NCBI RefSeq assembly: GCF_007991655.1
Contig: NZ_BJYT01000004.1
Span: 1-64,000 of the forward strand
Source: Segetibacter aerophilus
GTDB lineage: Bacteria; Bacteroidota; Bacteroidia; Chitinophagales; Chitinophagaceae
DNA: 64,000 bases
Direction: 5' to 3'
Below, piece by piece: positions 59,732 through 64,000 of this stretch; position 1 is the first letter of the stretch; each line of letters starts with the position of its first letter. The position numbers were made by a program, and so were the translations under genes. A model generated the notes under the pieces. The model was given only the letters and a program-made list of their open reading frames with translations, searched no databases and had not been told where the DNA came from.

Positions 59732-61714
59732 ATGAAAAGATTATTAGGTTTAATTCTTTTGTTTAATAATTGCTTTGCAGCAACTTATTATGTTACTAAT
59801 GCAGGATCAACAGGCACAGGACTAGACAGCACAACAAATGCCTGGAGTTACGCGAAACATAATGCAACTGTTCCCGCTGCGGGAAGTATAGTACTATTTC
59901 ACAGAGGTGAAACTTATGTAGGTGCGTTTGCAAGCAGGGCTGGAGTAACTTATGGGGCGTATGGGGCAGGAGTGAACCCGGTTATCACAGGGCTTACACA
60001 GCTTTCATCATGGACACAATTTTCAGGTAATATTTATGTTGCTGATTTTGATATTGGAACTACTCAATTAAATCTTGTTACTGTTGATGGTACTGTTAAG
60101 ACAATGGGGCGCTACCCGAAATCCGGTTATTTATCCATTTTGGCCCACACTACCAATACATCTCTTACAAGCGCAACAGCAATTGGTTTTGATGCTACAG
60201 GCGGCGAAGCTGTAATTAGAAAAGTAAGGTACATACTGGATAGACAACCAATTACAGCACATTCAGGAAATGTTCTTACACTCGGTACAACTTCTCTTTA
60301 TGGTGGCGCGGTTAGCAGGTCAATAACAAATAATAATGGATTTTTTATTCAAAATAATATCAGTTGTGTTACTCAGGATGGTGACTGGTATTATGATAAA
60401 ACGAACAAGAAGTTTTATATGTATTTTACTTCTACACCTTCAGGCAGGGTAGTTAAAGTAAGTAATGTAGATAAACTTGTAACCTTTAATAGTAAAAGTG
60501 ACTGTTCGTTTACGGGGTTTGACTGGGAAGGTTCAAATACACATGCTGCAAGTCTTAACGGTGGCACTAATATAACTTTTACCAACTGCAATTTTTATAA
60601 ACACGGGCAAACCGCAATATACGGTAACGGAGCTACCAACTTAACTGTAACCGGAGGTGCCTTTTCATATTGTTTAAGCGGGGGAGTATGGGTTGAACAA
60701 AACGGTTCATCTTGTACTATCGATGGGGTTACAATGACTAACATAGCTTTAGTAGCCGGCTCTGCAAGATCGGGTGACGGAACGCAGCAAGCAATAAATA
60801 TTAATGGCGAAACCACGACAGTAAAAAACTCTATTATAATCAAGGTGGGTTATAACGCAATTAATTTTAACGGGAGCAACGCTTTAATAGAAAAGAACTT
60901 TATTGATAGTAGCTGTCTTGTGAAGGATGATGGAGGGGCTATTTACACCTACTCAAAAGACGTGGTGGTTGCAAACAGAATTGTCCGTAACAATATCATT
61001 TTACATACCCTCGGTAATAAACTAGGCGCTGAGTCATCAGCAGGCTATGAGAATTTCGGTAAAGCTCCCGCAATTTATTTAGACGAAGGGACGAACCATA
61101 CAAGCTACTATAATAACTATCTTTCAGGCGGTGAGTGGTGCGGTATATTTTTAAGCTACAGTAATGATAACAGCATAACTAACAACCTGATCTTTGATTT
61201 TCCTCAAGGGCTATCTTTTTTAGAAAATCCTTCTCAATTAGTAAGAGCTACAACAGTAACAGGCAATACCATAGTTTCAAAATCAGGCCAGCTTTCCATT
61301 TATTTTCATCAGTATGTTGCTGACGCTGTATCTAATATCGGTACCGTAAATAACAACATTTATTCAAGACCAATAGACGGTGCACCCTCTTTTACTATCG
61401 ATAGGGAATACTCCGGTGGAGGTGGTGCAGTAAATTATTCTTATGCCAATTGGCTCGCTCAATCTGGGCAAGATGCAAGTTCCACCGTTTCAGCACTAAC
61501 AGCAAGCAACGACAGTAAGTTAACCTTTAACTACGCTTATCCAATCGCTTCAACAGTTTTAGGATATTGGAAAGGAGTATCTAACACGACATTGAACGTG
61601 CCAGTTATACCAGCCTACACAGCCCAAGTATTAGTTCCTGTAGGGTATAAAGTATATACAAGGTCAAATAAGATTGTAACACGAAACGGAAAGTTAGTAG
61701 TCAAAGTTTTATAA
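59732..61714 (+). CDS. Right-handed beta-helix protein with signal peptide
   Basis: This 660-residue protein has a signal peptide (KRLLGLILLFNNCFAATYYV), a short N-terminal cap, and a long parallel beta-helix (about 200-530; ITFTNCNFYKHGQTAIYGNG, LIEKNFIDSSCLVKDDGGAI). A short C-terminal domain ends in NKIVTRNGKLVVKVL. Such folds degrade or bind polysaccharides, as in tailspikes and polysaccharide lyases. Only one base separates it from the previous gene. Confidence 0.78.
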   Translation: MKRLLGLILLFNNCFAATYYVTNAGSTGTGLDSTTNAWSYAKHNATVPAAGSIVLFHRGETYVGAFASRAGVTYGAYGAGVNPVITGLTQLSSWTQFSGNIYVADFDIGTTQLNLVTVDGTVKTMGRYPKSGYLSILAHTTNTSLTSATAIGFDATGGEAVIRKVRYILDRQPITAHSGNVLTLGTTSLYGGAVSRSITNNNGFFIQNNISCVTQDGDWYYDKTNKKFYMYFTSTPSGRVVKVSNVDKLVTFNSKSDCSFTGFDWEGSNTHAASLNGGTNITFTNCNFYKHGQTAIYGNGATNLTVTGGAFSYCLSGGVWVEQNGSSCTIDGVTMTNIALVAGSARSGDGTQQAININGETTTVKNSIIIKVGYNAINFNGSNALIEKNFIDSSCLVKDDGGAIYTYSKDVVVANRIVRNNIILHTLGNKLGAESSAGYENFGKAPAIYLDEGTNHTSYYNNYLSGGEWCGIFLSYSNDNSITNNLIFDFPQGLSFLENPSQLVRATTVTGNTIVSKSGQLSIYFHQYVADAVSNIGTVNNNIYSRPIDGAPSFTIDREYSGGGGAVNYSYANWLAQSGQDASSTVSALTASNDSKLTFNYAYPIASTVLGYWKGVSNTTLNVPVIPAYTAQVLVPVGYKVYTRSNKIVTRNGKLVVKVL

Positions 61715-61781
61715 CAGCCGGCCTCACCCCGGTAATTTATCTTTCTGAATAAATGATAATCAAAAAGATTATATTTGTTGT

Positions 61782-62171
61782 ATGTCATGCGGCAATTATA
61801 AAGAGGTTGAGGTGAATTACTGCCCTGATGCTTTTCTTTTTAGCGGGTATGACTACGAGGCTTATGTTCAGTGGCAGTTTAAGAACTTGAACGGGCAAGT
61901 GGTAAGAGGCGACGCGCTAACATCTGCTTTAGGTGTTTTGGAATTACCGGTTGATGGATCAGCGGGACTCACAAAAGAAATGTTCCAGCACTTCTCCGGA
62001 TTTTGGGAGTTTAGAAGCTGGGGCGTTGACAGCTTGGGAAATATTGATCCCTTTGTTTTCTGCCAGGAGGGGGAGCCTTTTGACTTTCTCGTTTTCAAGT
62101 TCGCGTTTATAGATCCTTTACCCGAGCCGAACAATATCAATATCCTTTTTGAAACCTGCACGATGACATAA
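61782..62171 (+). CDS. Hypothetical phage protein
   Basis: This 129-residue beta-rich protein (DYEAYVQWQFKNLNGQVVRG; PFDFLVFKFAFIDPLPEPNN) has paired cysteines at both ends (SCGNY; ETCTMT). Possible virion component; unknown. Confidence 0.55.
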   Translation: MSCGNYKEVEVNYCPDAFLFSGYDYEAYVQWQFKNLNGQVVRGDALTSALGVLELPVDGSAGLTKEMFQHFSGFWEFRSWGVDSLGNIDPFVFCQEGEPFDFLVFKFAFIDPLPEPNNINILFETCTMT

Positions 62172-62192
62172 AACTTAAATTAGCAAGAATAT

Positions 62193-62444
62193 ATGCCCAA
62201 GTTTAGAAAGAAACCTGTAGTAATAGAAGCGATACAGTACACGGGAAAGAATCAAGCGGAGATCATATCCTTTACTGGTAATAAAGCAAAAACATTAGGG
62301 GATCAGGGTACAAGTATAATGATTCCCACTCTTGAGGGTGACATGTATGCCAACGCAGGAGATTTTATTATTAGGGGTGTTAGTGGAGAGTTCTACCCTT
62401 GCAAGCCCGATATTTTCGAGATCACTTATGAACCCGCCGACTGA
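62193..62444 (+). CDS. Small phage protein with GDFIIRGVSGEFYPCKPDIF motif
   Basis: An 83-residue protein. The pattern KPVVIEAIQYTG ... AGDFIIRGVSGEFYPCKPDI is common in small phage and prophage proteins of many phyla, with no defined function. It overlaps the next start by one base. Confidence 0.8.
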   Translation: MPKFRKKPVVIEAIQYTGKNQAEIISFTGNKAKTLGDQGTSIMIPTLEGDMYANAGDFIIRGVSGEFYPCKPDIFEITYEPAD

Positions 62445-62752
62445 TGCACTCGGAGACATTCTATTACGCTCTTATCACCTCAATGAAAATTGTTTTTTTT
62501 TGGGGCAGTATGAATGAGGGGATGTTGCTATTTCCTATGAGGCGGCTAATAGATTGGATGATTGAGCCGTTGCCACCTAAAATGTTTTTATGGTTAAGAA
62601 AGCCCTTATACTCCTGTTTATTTTGTACCTCTTCTGTATATGGCTTTCTCTTTACTATGAAAACAGCAAGTTTTAGCTGGGAGTACTTGAATTTTTTGTT
62701 CTTAGTGGCTGGAATTAATTATGTCTTACAAAGCTTATTAGGTACTGAATGA
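62444..62752 (+). CDS. Small membrane protein
   Basis: This 102-residue protein has about two hydrophobic stretches (WLRKPLYSCLFCTSSVYGFL; WEYLNFLFLVAGINYVLQ). The CLFCTSSVYG motif resembles DUF1360-like phage membrane proteins. The stop overlaps the next start by four bases (ATGA). Confidence 0.55.
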   Translation: MHSETFYYALITSMKIVFFWGSMNEGMLLFPMRRLIDWMIEPLPPKMFLWLRKPLYSCLFCTSSVYGFLFTMKTASFSWEYLNFLFLVAGINYVLQSLLGTE

Positions 62753-62973
62753 AAGAAACCCTACTCTCCCTCGGCTGGACCTGCCAGCCGTGCAATTGCC
62801 CGGGTGCAAAAGGTGTAGACTGCGCTCATCCTGATCACCCTAGGGTAATGATATCAATAAGGTCTTTGGGTAAAAATCAAAACCAGTTTAGGATAATAAA
62901 AAAGTCGCTGGTTGTTGATACCGGCCTCGAGTACCAGCTAGACGATAAACTTATTTCACACGGTTTACAGTAA
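62749..62973 (+). CDS. Small Cys-rich phage protein
   Basis: A 74-residue protein with WTCQPCNCPGAKGVDCAHPD, a cysteine cluster that could bind zinc or iron, followed by a beta-rich end. It overlaps its upstream neighbour by four bases. Unknown. Confidence 0.55.
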   Translation: MKETLLSLGWTCQPCNCPGAKGVDCAHPDHPRVMISIRSLGKNQNQFRIIKKSLVVDTGLEYQLDDKLISHGLQ

Positions 62974-62984
62974 AACTGTTCATT

Positions 62985-63242
62985 ATGAAAATGGATCCCA
63001 AGTTAGTGGCCTCTAAAGGCAATAACGAAAGCGAGGTTAAAGAACTTGCAAAGTTGTACAAAGTTCCAATTAAGGAGCTTCGAGCTATAATGGTGGAGGT
63101 AGGCGAAAACGGCAAGCCTGAAAGAAGCCGGGAAGAAATAACCGATGCATTAAAAGCAAAAGGTTACGCCCCTCACCCTCGAAAGCGCAAGAAGAAAGAC
63201 ACCGATTACTCGAAAGGGTACGACAGCAATATTGAAGCATGA
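62985..63242 (+). CDS. Small DUF3606-like or HTH-like protein
   Basis: An 85-residue protein (NESEVKELAKLYKVPIKELR ... EEITDALKAKGY), a helix-turn-helix-like pair similar to part of DUF3606. The tail is basic (HPRKRKKKD). It overlaps the next start by four bases. Confidence 0.55.
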   Translation: MKMDPKLVASKGNNESEVKELAKLYKVPIKELRAIMVEVGENGKPERSREEITDALKAKGYAPHPRKRKKKDTDYSKGYDSNIEA

Positions 63243-63951
63243 ACTTTATAAAAAGACTCCTTCGCCGGTCCAACTTCCCAAAGCACAAGCACGAAACAAA
63301 GCTAGCGTTTACGGTCGCTGGTCGAGACTTCTTCCAGTTTGCAGATTTCAACAATATGCCAGCACTCCGCGGGCTCAAGACCACCGTTTTCTTCGAGGAA
63401 ACCAAGATGAAAACAACGCTTGAATTTCTTAAGCTGCATACTGAAGCGATCGACAGCGTACTGAACAGAAGCAAGATTGACATTTTCGCTATTAAGCAAC
63501 TGAACGACCAGCTAAAGCAACGCCTGGAGATGGCGCTAGATACTGAACTGCTTTATAAAATAGCTTCCATTGTCTTCTTTGATTCTAATGAGGACATAAG
63601 GGATTACGACTTTGCCTACAACCTTAAAAAGGTAGAATTCTGGAAGAAACACAAAGGCGCTGATTTTTTTTTGTTGATGCCCTTACAACAGTTGATGCCA
63701 ATTTTAGGGTCTATAAGCAGCAGTTTACCGCAGTATTCGGAGGTGGTAGAAAGTCTCAATCAAATACATTTGGACTCCATGTTACGGCTCTTGCCAACAA
63801 GCAAGACGAAACGCTTCGCAGACAAGAATTATTTTTCGTCTCTGGTGATGCCTCAAAACTAGAAGCCATTCGAAACCTCACTATTTGGGATTACCTTTTT
63901 GCACTTAATGAAAAGTTGATTACGTTTGAGAAGCAGCAAACGAAAAAATGA
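63239..63951 (+). CDS. Hypothetical phage protein with -1 frameshift at a T9 run
   Basis: The zero frame runs from 63239 to 63862 (207 residues), but after a run of nine T (63664-63672) its sequence stops looking like protein. The -1 frame from about 63673 reads VDALTTVDANFRVYKQQFTA ... LHVTALANKQDETLRRQELF and ends at TGA 63949-63951. That tail is natural-looking and leads straight to the next gene. Either a programmed slip, a homopolymer sequencing error, or a mutation. The overall function is unknown; a tail-assembly-chaperone-like arrangement is only one possibility. Confidence 0.55.
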
Positions 63952-63955
63952 TATT

Positions 63956-64000
63956 ATGAATGCAATGGAATTAAGGAAAGGTAATTGGGTTCTTTCGCCT
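63956..64000 (+). CDS. Start of a gene cut by the window end
   Basis: ATG at 63956 opens MNAMELRKGNWVLSP, in frame to the window edge and five bases after the previous stop. ELRKGNWV openings are common in small Bacteroidetes phage proteins. Partial. Confidence 0.45.
   Translation, partial: MNAMELRKGNWVLSP

Overview
The window looks like a chromosomal segment of a Bacteroidetes bacterium, most likely Chitinophagaceae (Niastella, Chitinophaga and relatives). The reasons are the moderate GC content, the lack of strong Shine-Dalgarno sequences, a TAnnTTTG-type promoter box, a Bacteroidetes-style integrase and mobilization module, Gloeo_Verruco-type repeat debris, and the character of the proteins. 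This is a judgement from reading; no database search was made.

Region 1 (1-2230) is a nest of repeats around a REP-associated tyrosine transposase (RAYT). The two flanks of the transposase gene (module A and module B) also occur joined together without the gene, like non-autonomous copies. Region 2 (2231-17235) is ordinary chromosome: a multi-PAS histidine kinase, a luciferase-like oxidoreductase, a DoxX-like protein, a free-standing 5'-3' exonuclease, an Asp/Glu racemase, a half-size EamA transporter, a molybdopterin oxidoreductase with a helical partner, a DinB-like protein, a decayed glyoxalase, a methyltransferase, a three-domain DUF4242/cyclase-like/AraC regulator beside a secreted DUF4242 protein, and a DUF2846-like secreted protein.

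Region 3 (about 17.54-30.44 kb) is bounded by two direct copies of a 22-base tRNA 3'-end sequence (17541-17562 and 30419-30440, 21/22 identical) and appears to be an integrated island. It carries, all on the minus strand, a family 2 encapsulin shell with an inserted cyclic-nucleotide-binding domain, a cysteine desulfurase with a long disordered N-terminal arm (the expected cargo), and a class III nucleotide cyclase that could supply the ligand. The rest is a dead toxin-antitoxin pair, a mobilization module (MobC, relaxase, coiled-coil protein, candidate oriT), a decayed toprim primase, an HTH factor, an AhpD-like protein, a Crp-type regulator and an IntDOT-like integrase at the right end.

Region 4 (about 30.5 kb to the window end) is a prophage cut off by the window edge. 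A leftward immunity block (HTH, membrane and acidic small proteins, S24-type repressor) faces rightward early genes across palindromic operators. Then come many very short overlapping genes, a recombination set (SbcC-like ATPase, RecT, metallo-beta-lactamase-fold hydrolase), a C5 DNA methyltransferase with a tandem-repeat target region, a replication-organizer-like protein, a VRR nuclease, and several cargo cassettes. The main cargo is a leftward DNA-repair cassette (Fpg/Nei glycosylase, two DUF72 proteins, SRAP). Small and large terminase follow, then fibre-like and beta-helix proteins that carry Sec signal peptides, and a gene with an apparent -1 frameshift at a T9 run. Portal, capsid and tape-measure genes are not in view and may lie beyond base 64000, as may the intact tRNA and the prophage integrase.
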